A stretch of 64,000 nt of DNA from Nocardioides sp. YR527. Lineage in GTDB: Bacteria; Actinomycetota; Actinomycetes; Propionibacteriales; Nocardioidaceae. A program made the position numbers and the translations under genes. The stretch spans positions 1 through 64,000 of the forward strand of contig NZ_FNFN01000013.1 of NCBI RefSeq assembly GCF_900101045.1, written 5' to 3'. The stretch's first letter is position 1, and each line of letters starts with the position of its first letter. This document shows, in pieces, positions 1-8,255 of the stretch. The notes below the pieces were generated by a model that searched no databases, had not been told where the DNA came from, and saw only the letters and a list, made by a program, of their open reading frames with translations.

Positions 1-1
1 C

Positions 2-94
2 CTCAAAGCCCACAAGACCGGCACCATCACCGGCCTCAACGCCACCATCGGCGAAACCGTCGCCAACGGCGCGGTCATCGCCGAGATCAAGTAG
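2..94 (+). CDS. Acetyl/propionyl-CoA carboxylase alpha chain, C-terminal end only
   Basis: Only the last 30 codons lie in the window. The peptide begins LKAHKTGTITGLN and ends VIAEIK, which is the end of a biotinyl carrier domain: the HK(T/S)G(T)V turn and the final ICEIK-like strand follow the biotinylated lysine in actinobacterial acyl-CoA carboxylase alpha chains (biotin carboxylase plus BCCP). The biotin-lysine itself is upstream of base 1. A partner of this kind would feed methylmalonyl-CoA to the mutase encoded at 41-45 kb, but that link is inference. The gene is followed directly by a large inverted repeat. A lipoyl domain of a 2-oxoacid dehydrogenase is the main alternative. Confidence 0.7.
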   Translation, partial: LKAHKTGTITGLNATIGETVANGAVIAEIK

Positions 95-109
95 CTCGTC
101 CGGGCTGTT

Positions 110-198
110 CCTTCGTCAAGGTATGCAGCCGAAGGCGCACATCCCTCGCGGAGTTCCGCGAGGGATGTGCGCCTTTTCCTGCATACCTTGCTGAAGGG
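110..198. repeat. Palindromic repeat family A, copy 1 (double-arm hairpin)
   Basis: Outer arms CCTTCGTCAAGGTATGCAG (110-128) and CTGCATACCTTGCTGAAGG (179-197) are inverted with two mismatches. Inside them lie perfect 21-base arms at 132-152 and 155-175 around a 2-base loop. Related copies sit at 11714-11825 and 54335-54422. The outer arms are conserved, while the tip of the inner stem differs but stays paired in each copy. It lies between the convergent ends of the carboxylase gene and a TetR gene, so it probably acts as a bidirectional terminator. Confidence 0.85.
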
Positions 199-201
199 TC
201 A

Positions 202-314
202 CCGCCCGAGCGAGCTCGGGCGGCGGCCGTTCACCGAGGTAACTCGGTCAGCGGCCGCTTCCCTCGCGGAACTCCACGAAGTCAGTGCACGCTCACCGAG
301 TCACCTCGGTGAGC
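202..314. terminator. Cluster of three further hairpins between convergent genes
   Basis: Three perfect inverted repeats follow copy 1 of family A: 9-base arms at 202-210/215-223 (CCGCCCGAG), a nested GCGGCCG/ACCGAG stem at 223-258, and 10-base arms GCTCACCGAG at 291-300 pairing with 305-314. The stretch 261-280 also resembles the inner core of family A (CCCTCGCGGA), suggesting a decayed second copy. No gene is seen in 95-324. Confidence 0.6.
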
Positions 315-324
315 ATCCCGCGCG

Positions 325-1035
325 TCACAACCCGAGCTCGTCGGCCAACACGGCCAGGTGGAGCTCGAAGAGGGTGGCGGGGTCGCCGAACGCGTCGGGG
401 CCGAACTGGCCGAAGACCTCGAAACTGACCCGGCCGAAGAGGCTCGTCCAGACGAGTACGCCGCGGGCGAGCGAGGCATCGGGAAGGTCGAGACCGAGCT
501 GGTCGCGGATGCCCTGGAGCCCCACCTCGAGCTCGGGCGAGATCCCCGCCGGCCGCTCGGGAACAGCCAGCCGCCCGGCGGCAAGCGCACCGGCGCACAC
601 CCGCAGCATCGCGGTCGGGACCCGGGTGCCGGGCACGCTGGTGCGCTCATCAGGTGCGGCATAGCCGGGGACCGGTGACCCGAAGAGCAGTGCGTACGTC
701 GCCGGCTCGGCGAGCGCCCAGGACCTGACCGCGCGGCCGAGCGCCAGGAACTGGGCGCGGTAGTCGTCCGTCGGGGCAGAGGCGACGGCGGCGTCGACGG
801 CGTCGCCGAGCTCGTCGTACCCGGAGACGAGGAGCAGGGTCAGCAGCTCGTCGCGGTTCTTCACGTAGCGGTAGACCGCCGATGAGACCACGCCGAGGTC
901 GCGGGCGACCGCGCGCAGCGAGAGCGCGGCGGCGCCGTCGACCGCCAGGTGCTCGCGACCGATCCGGACGATCTCGTCCATCGTCTGCGCCCGCGCCCGC
1001 TCGCGTGGAGTCCCGTCTCGTGAGGTGGCTGTCAT
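325..1035 (-). CDS. TetR/AcrR family transcriptional regulator
   Basis: Encodes a 236-residue repressor-type regulator. Residues about 15-65 hold the TetR helix-turn-helix, with the recognition-helix pattern VSSAVYRYVKNRDEL; the C-terminal part looks like the WHG/TetR_C_13 ligand domain (VPTAMLRVCAGALAAGRL). The ATG at 1035 is chosen because the longer in-frame start at 1158 would translate through the operator region. It is divergent from the NAD-dependent epimerase gene at 1161, and the 125-base gap holds two AGAGCACTGCTCT dyads, so it most likely represses itself and the epimerase. The ligand cannot be predicted. Confidence 0.88.
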   Translation of the reverse strand: MTATSRDGTPRERARAQTMDEIVRIGREHLAVDGAAALSLRAVARDLGVVSSAVYRYVKNRDELLTLLLVSGYDELGDAVDAAVASAPTDDYRAQFLALGRAVRSWALAEPATYALLFGSPVPGYAAPDERTSVPGTRVPTAMLRVCAGALAAGRLAVPERPAGISPELEVGLQGIRDQLGLDLPDASLARGVLVWTSLFGRVSFEVFGQFGPDAFGDPATLFELHLAVLADELGL

Positions 1036-1055
1036 GGGGCCATCGTGACCCGGCG

Positions 1056-1140
1056 AGGAGAGCACTGTCAACAAAAGAGAGCACTGCTCTTGCATTTGTC
1101 GCCGACCTGCGTCAGACTCATTCCGAGAGCACTGCTCTCT
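1056..1140. promoter_or_regulatory. Probable TetR operators in divergent promoter region
   Basis: The 13-base palindrome AGAGCACTGCTCT (AGAGCA-C-TGCTCT) occurs at 1078-1090 and again at 1126-1138, 48 bases apart centre to centre. A half-copy, GGAGAGCACTG, lies at 1058-1067. The second dyad ends 20 bases before the epimerase ATG, and the first lies 42 bases before the tetR ATG, so each gene can be covered by one site. Confidence 0.75.
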
Positions 1141-1160
1141 AAACCACGAAGGAGACAACC

Positions 1161-2090
1161 ATGAACAGCACCTACCTCGTCATCGGCGCCGGCCCCGTCG
1201 GCGCGACCATCGCCCAGCAGCTCGCCGGCCGCGGGGATCGCGTACGCCTCCTCACCCGCTCCGGCAGCGGCCCGGTGCACGCGAGCATCGAGCGGCTCCG
1301 CGGCGACGCCACGGATCTCGACACCGTCACCCAGGCCGCGGCAGGCGCGAGCGCCGTCTTCCACTGCATGCACGGCAGCGCCTACGCCGCCGACACCTGG
1401 CGCGCCGAGCTCCCGCGGGCCGAGAAGGTCGTGCTGGAGGCGGCCGGTCGGGCCGGCGCCGTGGTCGTCTTCCCGGAGAGCCTCTATGCCTACGGCCACG
1501 TCACCGGGCCGATGACCGAGCAGACGCCGCGCGACGCCGACTTCGGCAAGCCCGCGGTGCGGGTCGAGCTCCTCCGCGCCCGGGACGCCTCCCCGACCCC
1601 GACGGTCAGCGTCGCAGCCTCGGACTTCTACGGTCCGCTGGTGCGTACCGCTCACGCTGGTGAGCGGATGGTGCCGACGGTCCTCGCCGGCCGCACCATG
1701 CGCGTCCTCGGCGACCCGGACGCGCCACACTCCTGGACGTACGTCCCCGACCTGGGCGCCGCGATGATCAAGGCCGCCGATGAGCAGAGCCTGTGGAACA
1801 CCTTCCTGCACGCGCCCACCGCGCCGGCGATCTCCCAGCGTGCCCTGGTCCAGCTCTACGCCGACGTGGCCGGGGTCGCCGCCCCGCGCGTCAGCCGCAT
1901 CCCCACCTGGACGATGAAGGCGATCGGCGCGGTGCACGGCGGCACCCGGGAGCTGGCCGAGATGATCTACCAGTTCGACAAGCCGTTCGTGCTGGACTCC
2001 TCGGCCAGCGAGGCCCTGCTCGGCCTGGCTCCCACCCCGCTCGAGACCGGGGCCAAGGCGACGGTGGACTGGTGGCGTACGCAGGCCTGA
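1161..2090 (+). CDS. NAD-dependent epimerase/dehydratase family protein
   Basis: Encodes a 309-residue extended short-chain dehydrogenase. The N-terminus carries the Rossmann motif GAGPVGATIA (residues 9-18). An ESLYAYG segment near residue 113 stands where the SxxxYxxxK site is expected, but the lysine is not clearly conserved. The 3' half (HSWTYVPDLGAAMIKA) is typical of the NAD-epimerase C-terminal domain. A GGAG Shine-Dalgarno lies 6-7 bases before the ATG. It is divergent from the TetR gene and probably its main target; the substrate is unknown. TetR-linked proteins of this kind are often annotated as NAD(P)H-binding or sugar-epimerase-like. Confidence 0.8.
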   Translation: MNSTYLVIGAGPVGATIAQQLAGRGDRVRLLTRSGSGPVHASIERLRGDATDLDTVTQAAAGASAVFHCMHGSAYAADTWRAELPRAEKVVLEAAGRAGAVVVFPESLYAYGHVTGPMTEQTPRDADFGKPAVRVELLRARDASPTPTVSVAASDFYGPLVRTAHAGERMVPTVLAGRTMRVLGDPDAPHSWTYVPDLGAAMIKAADEQSLWNTFLHAPTAPAISQRALVQLYADVAGVAAPRVSRIPTWTMKAIGAVHGGTRELAEMIYQFDKPFVLDSSASEALLGLAPTPLETGAKATVDWWRTQA

Positions 2091-2095
2091 GAGGG

Positions 2096-2884
2096 CTAGC
2101 GGGCGCTCCAGCCACCGTCCATGGCCCACGAGGCGCCGGAGACCATCGAAGCGTCCGGGCCGGTGAGCCAGCCGACCAGGGAGCCGACCTCGTCGGGCTC
2201 GACCAGCCGTTTCACCGCGACGTCCTGCAGGAGCACCTGCTCGACGACCTCGGAGGCCGGGACGCCGTGCACCTTGGCCTGGTCGGCGATCTGCTTCTCC
2301 ACCAGCGGCGTACGCACGTAGCCCGGGTTGATACAGACGCTGGTCACCCCGTGCGGACCGCCCTCGAGGGCGGTCACCTTGGAGAGTCCCTCCAGGCCGT
2401 GCTTGGCCGAGACGTAGGCGCTCTTGAAGGGCGAGGCGACCAGGCCGTGCACGGAGGAGATGTTGACGATGCGGCCCCAACCGTTGGCGTACATGTGCGG
2501 CAAACAGGCCCTGACCAGCAGGAACGGAGCGACGAGCATGATCGAGTGGATCGTGCGGAAGTCGTCGGGGTCGAACTCCTCGATCGGGCTGACCCGCTGG
2601 ATGCCGGCGTTGTTGACCAGGATGTCGACCTCCAGCGAGATGTCGTCCAAGGCCTCGGTGGCGGTCAGGTCCACCACCCACGCCTCGCCGCCGATCTCCT
2701 CGGCGAGGGCATGGGCGGCGTCGCCGGCCAGGTCGGCGACGACGACCCGCGCGCCACGGGCGGCGAGCTCGCGGGCCACCGCCGCGCCGATCCCCGAGGC
2801 GCCGCCGGTGACCAGGGCGCGGCGGCCACGCAGCGTACGTCCGGAGTCGACCGACGCAGGCGGGGCCGTCGTCGCTGAGCTCAC
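2096..2884 (-). CDS. bdhA: 3-hydroxybutyrate dehydrogenase (SDR)
   Basis: Encodes a 262-residue classical short-chain dehydrogenase that likely oxidises (R)-3-hydroxybutyrate to acetoacetate with NAD. Motifs seen: TGGASGIG cofactor loop (residues 25-32), NNAGIQ, the catalytic NISS serine and YVSAKHG tyrosine/lysine, and the HBDH-typical VCINPGYVRTPLVEKQI stretch with the late QVLLQDVAVKRLVEPDEV segment. The GTG start at 2884 overlaps the stop of the upstream transporter gene by four bases (GTGA), so the two are translationally coupled. With the divergent LysR regulator this looks like a 3-hydroxybutyrate uptake and use operon. Confidence 0.87.
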   Translation of the reverse strand: MSSATTAPPASVDSGRTLRGRRALVTGGASGIGAAVARELAARGARVVVADLAGDAAHALAEEIGGEAWVVDLTATEALDDISLEVDILVNNAGIQRVSPIEEFDPDDFRTIHSIMLVAPFLLVRACLPHMYANGWGRIVNISSVHGLVASPFKSAYVSAKHGLEGLSKVTALEGGPHGVTSVCINPGYVRTPLVEKQIADQAKVHGVPASEVVEQVLLQDVAVKRLVEPDEVGSLVGWLTGPDASMVSGASWAMDGGWSAR

Positions 2885-4266
2885 GCGGGGCTCACCTCGC
2901 GCTCGGCAGCACGCTCGGCGTCGGCGCGGTCCAGGGCCCGCAGCGAGGTGCCCCGGGTCTCCTTGAGGGTGAGCACGACGAGTGCCGTGATGATGCCGGC
3001 CACGGCGAGGTAGATCGCGGTGTTGGTCCAGGTGCCGGTGTCCTTGAGCCAGGCGATGGCCAGCAGCGGCGCGAGCGAGCCGGCGAAGATCGAGGTCACC
3101 TGGTAGGAGATCGAGATGCCCGAGTAGCGCATCCGGGTCGGGAACATCTCGGCCATGATCGCGGGCTGCGTGGAGTACATCAGCGCGTGGATGGCCAGAC
3201 CGGCGATCAGCGCCGCGACGATCGCGAGGTTGTTCTTGGTGTCGAGCATCGGGAAGGCCCAGAAGCCCCAGGTCGCGCCCAGCACCGCACCCAGCAGGTA
3301 GACCGGCTTGCGGCCGACACCGTCGGCGATCCGGCCGACGGCGAGGATGAAGAAGAAGTGGCAGGCGTGCGCGACCGCGATCAGGCCGAGCAGCGCGCCC
3401 TGGTCCATCTTCTGGTCCTCGACGAGGTAGACGATCGAGAAGGAGACCACCAGGTAGTACATGATGTTCTCCGCGAACCGCAGACCCATGCCCTTCAGCA
3501 CGCCCAGCGGGTAGCGGCGGAGCACCTCGAAGACTCCGTAGCCGGTCGAGGCGGCATCGCTCTGCTCCGCCTTCGCCTCCTCGAAGATGGGCGAGTCGGT
3601 CACCGAGCGGCGGATGAAGTAGCCGACGACGACCACCACGGCCGAGAGCCAGAACGCGACCCGCCAGCCCCACGCCAGGAAGGCGGCGTCGGAGAGCGCG
3701 AGGGTCATCACGGTGAGCACCAGCGTGGCGAGCAGGTTGCCCACCGGCACCGCGGCCTGCGGCCAGGCGGCCCAGGTCGCGCGCCTGTCGTCGGGGGCGT
3801 GCTCGGCGACCAGCAGGACGGCACCGCCCCACTCACCGCCCAGCGCGAGCCCCTGCACGAACCGCAGCACCACCAGCGCGATCGGCGCGGCGAGGCCGAT
3901 CTGGTCGTACGTCGGCAGGCAGCCCATCAGCACGGTGGCGACACCGATCAGCATGATGGTCAGCTGCAGCGTGTACTTGCGGCCGAGGCGGTCGCCGATG
4001 TGGCCGAAGACCACGCCGCCCAGCGGGCGGGCGACGAACCCGATGGCGTACGTCACGAAGGCGGCGATGATCGCGTCGTAGGCGTTGCCGGTGGCCGGCA
4101 TGATCACCTTCGCGAAGACGAGCGCCGAGGCGGTGGCGTAGAGGAAGAAGTCGTACCACTCCACGACCGTGCCGGCCATGGAGGCCGCCACGGTCCTGCG
4201 GAGCAGGCCCTGCTCGTCGACTGGGTCGTTGGGGGCGGCGGTGGCGCCCGGCTGTGTGGAGGTCAT
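2881..4266 (-). CDS. MHS-family MFS transporter (metabolite:H+ symporter)
   Basis: Encodes about 461 residues with 12 predicted membrane segments. The MHS subfamily hallmarks are present: GTVVEWYDFFLY at the first segment, the loop GHIGDRLGRKYTL, QGLALGGEWGGAVLL, and MAEMFPTRMRYSGISISYQ in the second half. Members carry carboxylates such as 2-oxoglutarate, shikimate or proline/betaine; coupling to bdhA by a 4-base overlap suggests a hydroxy- or keto-acid, probably 3-hydroxybutyrate. The start at 4266 (MTSTQPG) is a choice; 4290 (MTAVTL) is also possible and neither has a clear Shine-Dalgarno. It is divergent from the LysR gene. Confidence 0.85.
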   Translation of the reverse strand: MTSTQPGATAAPNDPVDEQGLLRRTVAASMAGTVVEWYDFFLYATASALVFAKVIMPATGNAYDAIIAAFVTYAIGFVARPLGGVVFGHIGDRLGRKYTLQLTIMLIGVATVLMGCLPTYDQIGLAAPIALVVLRFVQGLALGGEWGGAVLLVAEHAPDDRRATWAAWPQAAVPVGNLLATLVLTVMTLALSDAAFLAWGWRVAFWLSAVVVVVGYFIRRSVTDSPIFEEAKAEQSDAASTGYGVFEVLRRYPLGVLKGMGLRFAENIMYYLVVSFSIVYLVEDQKMDQGALLGLIAVAHACHFFFILAVGRIADGVGRKPVYLLGAVLGATWGFWAFPMLDTKNNLAIVAALIAGLAIHALMYSTQPAIMAEMFPTRMRYSGISISYQVTSIFAGSLAPLLAIAWLKDTGTWTNTAIYLAVAGIITALVVLTLKETRGTSLRALDRADAERAAEREVSPA

Positions 4267-4348
4267 GGCTGGGAGTGTGACAGCGGTCATAATGTGCTTG
4301 CAACGCGCATGTTGGCACACAGCATGAACGCAAATGCACATTCGCGGA

Positions 4349-4354
4349 TATGGT
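4349..4354 (+). promoter_or_regulatory. -10 box of leaderless lysR
   Basis: TATGGT ends 6 bases before the ATG at 4361, with no Shine-Dalgarno between them, which predicts transcription starting at or next to the start codon. The rest of the 94-base divergent gap (4267-4348) is comparatively AT-rich and should hold the LysR site; no single T-N11-A match stands out. Confidence 0.55.
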
Positions 4355-4360
4355 CACCCC

Positions 4361-5269
4361 ATGGCCACCCCTCCGTCGACGCCGCCCTCCGCCGACCAGC
4401 TGCTGGTGCTGCTGGAGGTGGCCCGCAGCGGCCGCTTCACCGCCGCCGCGCGCTCGCTGGGCCTGACCCACACGACGGTCAGTCGCAACATCTCCGCCCT
4501 CGAGCGCGCCCTCGGCGGCCGGGTCCTGGTACGCGGATCCGACGGGTGGGCGCTGACCGCTCTGGGTGAGCGCGCCGCGCGGGCCGCCGAAGGAGTCGCC
4601 GAGTCGCTGGCCCGGCTGGCGGCCGACGAGCCGGCCGACCCGGTGGCCGGCGTGGTCCGGATGTCGACGACCGACGGGTTCGCCGCGTACATCGCCTCGC
4701 CGGCGGTGGCCGCGCTGCGGCAGGACCACCCCGAGCTCTCGGTCGAGATCGTCACCGTGACCCGGCAGGCGGCGCAGCACCGCTCCGGCGTCGACATCGA
4801 GGTGGTCGTCGGCGAGCCGGCGGTGAACCGCGGCCGGGCGATGCACCTGGGCGAGTACGAGCTCGGTCTCTACGCCTCCCCCGGCTATCTGGAGCGTCAC
4901 GGCGCCCCCGGCACGATCGAGGAGGCCGTACGCCACCGCCTGGTCTACTTCGTCGACTCGATGCTCCAGGTCGACGACCTCGACATCCCCCGGCGGCTGC
5001 TGCCCGGCATCCGCGACGCGGTCACCTCGACGAACGTGTTCGTCCACGTCGAGGCGACCCGGGCCGGAGCCGGCCTGGGCCTGCTGCCCTGCTTCATGGC
5101 CGACCGGCACCCCGACCTCGTCCGGATGCTCCACGAGGACATCCACCAGCGGCTGCCCTACTGGGCGGTCGTGCATCCGGAGTCCTGGCGGCGGCCCGCC
5201 GTGGCCGCCGTCGTGGGTGGCCTGCGGGAGCAGATGGACGAACAGCGAGACACCCTGATCGGCCGGTGA
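4361..5269 (+). CDS. LysR family transcriptional regulator
   Basis: Encodes 302 residues. The N-terminal winged helix-turn-helix is clear: LLVLLEVARSGRFTAAARSLGLTHTTVSRNISALERALGGRVLVRG in outline (residues about 12-60). The remainder is a LysR substrate-binding domain. The start at 4361 is supported by the TATGGT -10 box six bases upstream. Its divergent position from the MHS transporter/bdhA operon makes it the likely activator of hydroxybutyrate use, which is the usual arrangement for LysR genes; the inducer is inferred, not seen. Confidence 0.88.
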   Translation: MATPPSTPPSADQLLVLLEVARSGRFTAAARSLGLTHTTVSRNISALERALGGRVLVRGSDGWALTALGERAARAAEGVAESLARLAADEPADPVAGVVRMSTTDGFAAYIASPAVAALRQDHPELSVEIVTVTRQAAQHRSGVDIEVVVGEPAVNRGRAMHLGEYELGLYASPGYLERHGAPGTIEEAVRHRLVYFVDSMLQVDDLDIPRRLLPGIRDAVTSTNVFVHVEATRAGAGLGLLPCFMADRHPDLVRMLHEDIHQRLPYWAVVHPESWRRPAVAAVVGGLREQMDEQRDTLIGR

Positions 5270-5362
5270 CGCCCGCGGATTCGTTGGTACCGGCCCGGCG
5301 TCGGATGCCAGATCCTGGCCCCATGCTCCGCCGTTCCCCCGCCCATCAGCGACAATTCACGG

Positions 5363-6529
5363 GTGCCACATTCGACTCGGGCAGCCGCCGTGCGTCTGGT
5401 GGCGTTCTTCGTGGCCGGGATGCGTCTGGCGACCCTCGCGCAGATGGCGCCGTCGCTGCTGACGGCGATGCCCGCGCTCTCCCGTGTCGACCACCCGTGG
5501 CTGACCGGAGCGAGCTGGATCCTGGCCACCGGCATGCTCGTCGCCATCACGGCGATCACTCTGGTGACCCGGCGGCCGCCGGGGGTGCCGTACGCCGTGC
5601 TCGATGTAGCCGTGGCCGTGGCGCTGCTGATCGTGGGGCTGTGGACGGTCCCCGTGGAGCTGCGTACGGGCACCTGGGTCGGGTTCCAGCTGGGCTATGC
5701 GCTGTGCGTGTCCTGCGGGCTCTCGGCCGTACGCTCGCGGTGGCTGTGGATGTTCCTGCTCGCCTCACTGGCGGTCGCCGAGGCGGTCTACATCGCGCCG
5801 ACCGTGGACGGCTGGGCCGACCTCACCGCTGCGCTGAGCACCTGCCTGACGCTGCTGGTCCTCGGGCCGCTGGCCTGGTTCGGCTGTCAGACGATCGTGC
5901 GGATCGGGACGGAGGCCGATGATGCGCGGCGCTATGCCGCCGAGGCGGCCAAGGCCGAGGAGGAGCGGCGTGCCCGGCTCGCGATCCACAACGGCACCGC
6001 GATGATGCGGCTGCTCGTGGAGACCGACTCCGCCGACGGCAACGGTGCGCTGCGGTCGCAGGCCGAGGTCGAGCTCAACCGGATGCGCGCGTATCTGAGC
6101 GGTCAGACCCCGCCGCCGGTGAACGAGGCGACCAACCTGGCCGCGGTGGTCACCGCCGTCGGCGCGGAGTTCGACGATCTCCCGATCACTGTCGTCGCCG
6201 ACCTCGCCCAGGACGTCGCGCTCCCGCGGGATCTCGCCGACGACCTGGCCGCCGCGCTGCGCAGCCTGCTCCTCAACGTACGCCAGCACGCGCGGGCGGG
6301 CCGGGTCGTCCTGCACGCCGCCGAGGACGAGGACGGCACCGGCTGGGAGGTCACCCTGCACGACGACGGCATCGGCTTCGACACCTCGGCGACCGCCTTC
6401 GGCGTCGGTCTGCGGGAGGTGGTCGTCGAGCAGCTGGCCCGCTCGGGCGTCTCCGTCGAGATCAGCAGCATCCGTGACCTCGGCACCACGGTCACGCTCA
6501 CGCGGACGACCGTCGCGGAGGTGTCGTGA
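5363..6529 (+). CDS. Two-component sensor histidine kinase, atypical H box
   Basis: Encodes 388 residues: five to six hydrophobic membrane segments over residues 1-175, a short coiled stretch rich in Ala/Glu/Arg (about 186-205), an H-box region, and a C-terminal HATPase domain (NVRQHA N box near residue 308, DDGIGFD and GVGLREVV G boxes). The H box reads RLAIHNGTAMM, so the residue after the presumed phospho-histidine is Asn rather than the usual Asp/Glu of HisKA_3 kinases. A GTG start at 5363 is used. The stop overlaps the start of the response regulator (TGATG), so the pair is cotranslated. The signal is unknown. Confidence 0.8.
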   Translation: MPHSTRAAAVRLVAFFVAGMRLATLAQMAPSLLTAMPALSRVDHPWLTGASWILATGMLVAITAITLVTRRPPGVPYAVLDVAVAVALLIVGLWTVPVELRTGTWVGFQLGYALCVSCGLSAVRSRWLWMFLLASLAVAEAVYIAPTVDGWADLTAALSTCLTLLVLGPLAWFGCQTIVRIGTEADDARRYAAEAAKAEEERRARLAIHNGTAMMRLLVETDSADGNGALRSQAEVELNRMRAYLSGQTPPPVNEATNLAAVVTAVGAEFDDLPITVVADLAQDVALPRDLADDLAAALRSLLLNVRQHARAGRVVLHAAEDEDGTGWEVTLHDDGIGFDTSATAFGVGLREVVVEQLARSGVSVEISSIRDLGTTVTLTRTTVAEVS

Positions 6530-7194
6530 TGTCTGAGGTGACCTCCGGGCCGCGATTCACCCATGTGGACGACGCGACGGTGATGCGCGCCTCGCTGAGC
6601 CTGCTCCTGCCCGATCTCACCTTCGTGTCGAGCCACGGATCCGTCGAGGAACTGCTCACGGCGCGACCCGAGGCCGACGTGGTGATCCTGGACCTCCACC
6701 TCGCCAACACCGGACAGCCCGACGCCTCACAGGGGACCACGGCCATCCGGCGCATCGTCGAGTCCGGCTACCGGGTCTGCGTCTACTCCCAGGAGGAGCG
6801 CCGGTTCGTGCTCGCGGCCTGCCTCGCCGCCGGTGCGACGGGCGTGGTCTCGAAGTCGGCCTCGCTGGCCGAGGCGGCGACCGCGTTCCGCGCGGTCGCC
6901 GCCGGCGAGCCGGTGATCCCCCCGGGCATCACCGGACTCATCGAGGTGCTCGTACGCCGCCGCAGCATCACCGTCCTCACCCCGCGGCAACGCGAGGTCC
7001 TCGCCCATCGAGCCCGCGGACTGACGTACGCGGAGATGAGCCGGTCGATGTACCTGTCCGAGTCGACCTTGCGCGGCTACTGGATGGAACTGGCCCAGCT
7101 GGTCTCGGAGTATCTGCGCGAGACCTCGCCCGGCGACATCGAGCACGCCCTCGGGCTGCGCCCGGGGGACCTGCTCGACCTCTGGCCAGGGTGA
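6529..7194 (+). CDS. Two-component response regulator, LuxR/NarL type
   Basis: Encodes 221 residues. The receiver domain shows the acidic pair VDD, phospho-acceptor aspartate in VVILDLHL (about residue 54), the conserved Ser in VYSQ and Lys in VVSKSASL. The output domain has a LuxR-like helix-turn-helix, LTPRQREVLAHRARGLTYAEMSRSMYLSESTLRGY, in outline near residues 150-185. The ATG overlaps the kinase stop codon. Adjacent genes (a secreted protein downstream on the other strand) do not reveal the regulon. Confidence 0.85.
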   Translation: MSEVTSGPRFTHVDDATVMRASLSLLLPDLTFVSSHGSVEELLTARPEADVVILDLHLANTGQPDASQGTTAIRRIVESGYRVCVYSQEERRFVLAACLAAGATGVVSKSASLAEAATAFRAVAAGEPVIPPGITGLIEVLVRRRSITVLTPRQREVLAHRARGLTYAEMSRSMYLSESTLRGYWMELAQLVSEYLRETSPGDIEHALGLRPGDLLDLWPG

Positions 7195-7197
7195 CCC

Positions 7198-8118
7198 CTA
7201 GCTGCTGATCCCGCTCCACTTCCACGAACCGTTCGTACCGACCGCGGTCGAGGCCGAGAAGGTCGTGCTGTGCCCGATCCCGCTGCTCTGGCGGATGCGC
7301 ACCGCGTTGCCGGACGTCGGGTTGATCAGCACGATGTCCTTGGCCGCGACCGCCCCGTCGGCGTCGTAGCAGTTGTGCACCGACAGGTAGCGCCAGCCGG
7401 TGCCGAGGCTGCGGACGACGTACTTCTTCGCCTCGGCCGGGCGGTCGGGACGTACGACGATCTGCTCGAGCTTGTTGGTGCTCGGGTTGATCGAGTAGAG
7501 CAGGTTGTACATCACCCCGTTGTGGCTCGTCCACACGCCCGCGACGGTCGTGGTGCTCGGCAGGGTGACCGGCAGGTTCGTGGTGGTGCCGAGACGAGCA
7601 CCCGCGCTGGAGTAGGAGATCGCGGTCTGCTGTACGACGCCGGAGGTGGTGACGCTGTAGACGGCCGTCGTCGGGCCGTTGACGACCTTCTTGGGGCTCC
7701 AGCCGGTCACCGCGGAGCCGTTGGTGCGGTAGAGCTGCGCGGCCTTGGTCTCGCTCAGCACGGACTGTCCGTTGGTCCCGCCGATGGTCACGGTGCGGCC
7801 GGTGCCGTCGGTGCCGGGCACGATGTAGCTGGTCTTCCAGGTGGTCTCGTCGCCGGCGCCGCCGACCTCGATCCAGGCTCGCGGGGACCAGCTGACAGTG
7901 GCGGCGCTGCGGTAGTTCTGGGTCACGGTGCTGTTCTTGATCGAGCGCTTCCGGACGTAGCCGCTGGCCTTGCCGTTGATCGAACCGGAGCAGTTCACGG
8001 TGCCGGCCGCGGCGGCCGGCGAGCCCGCCGCCCCGATCCCGGTGAGCGATCCGGCCAGCAGGGCCGTGCCCGCGAGGGCGACCAGGGCTGAACGACGCTG
8101 TCGAGTCTTGGGTCTCAT
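7198..8118 (-). CDS. Secreted protein of unknown function
   Basis: Encodes 306 residues with a signal peptide: basic start MRPKTRQRR, hydrophobic core ALVALAGTALLAG, small-residue region ending SPAAAAGTVNC. The mature part is rich in Ser, Thr, Gly and Val and looks beta-structured, perhaps a beta-propeller or tachylectin-like fold (repeats of the kind WSPxAWIEVG, YSVTTSGVV, VWTSHNGVMYNLLYSI). Two cysteines, one near the mature start and one in HNCYDADG, could form a disulfide. The ATG at 8118 is supported by a TACCGT -10 box seven bases upstream. I do not recognise the family with certainty. Confidence 0.7.
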   Translation of the reverse strand: MRPKTRQRRSALVALAGTALLAGSLTGIGAAGSPAAAAGTVNCSGSINGKASGYVRKRSIKNSTVTQNYRSAATVSWSPRAWIEVGGAGDETTWKTSYIVPGTDGTGRTVTIGGTNGQSVLSETKAAQLYRTNGSAVTGWSPKKVVNGPTTAVYSVTTSGVVQQTAISYSSAGARLGTTTNLPVTLPSTTTVAGVWTSHNGVMYNLLYSINPSTNKLEQIVVRPDRPAEAKKYVVRSLGTGWRYLSVHNCYDADGAVAAKDIVLINPTSGNAVRIRQSSGIGHSTTFSASTAVGTNGSWKWSGISS

Positions 8119-8242
8119 TCCACCGACGGTATCGACGCGAGCCGTCACGCGGTCCCAACGAATCCGCACACTTCGCGCAGGTCCGGTGTCCACCAACTGA
8201 AAGGAAACGTCCCATAACCTGGGACGGCCTACGTCGGATGGG

Positions 8243-8248
8243 TAGCGT
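8243..8248 (+). promoter_or_regulatory. -10 box of leaderless pyc
   Basis: TAGCGT ends 7 bases before the ATG at 8256 and there is no Shine-Dalgarno. This favours 8256 over the in-frame ATG at 8238, which would put the start codon upstream of the transcription start. Confidence 0.6.
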
Positions 8249-8255
8249 GACCGCC

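Noticed and set aside
61..324. Small protein genes between the carboxylase end and tetR
   Set aside because: Frames here only run through the inverted repeats and have no start signals.
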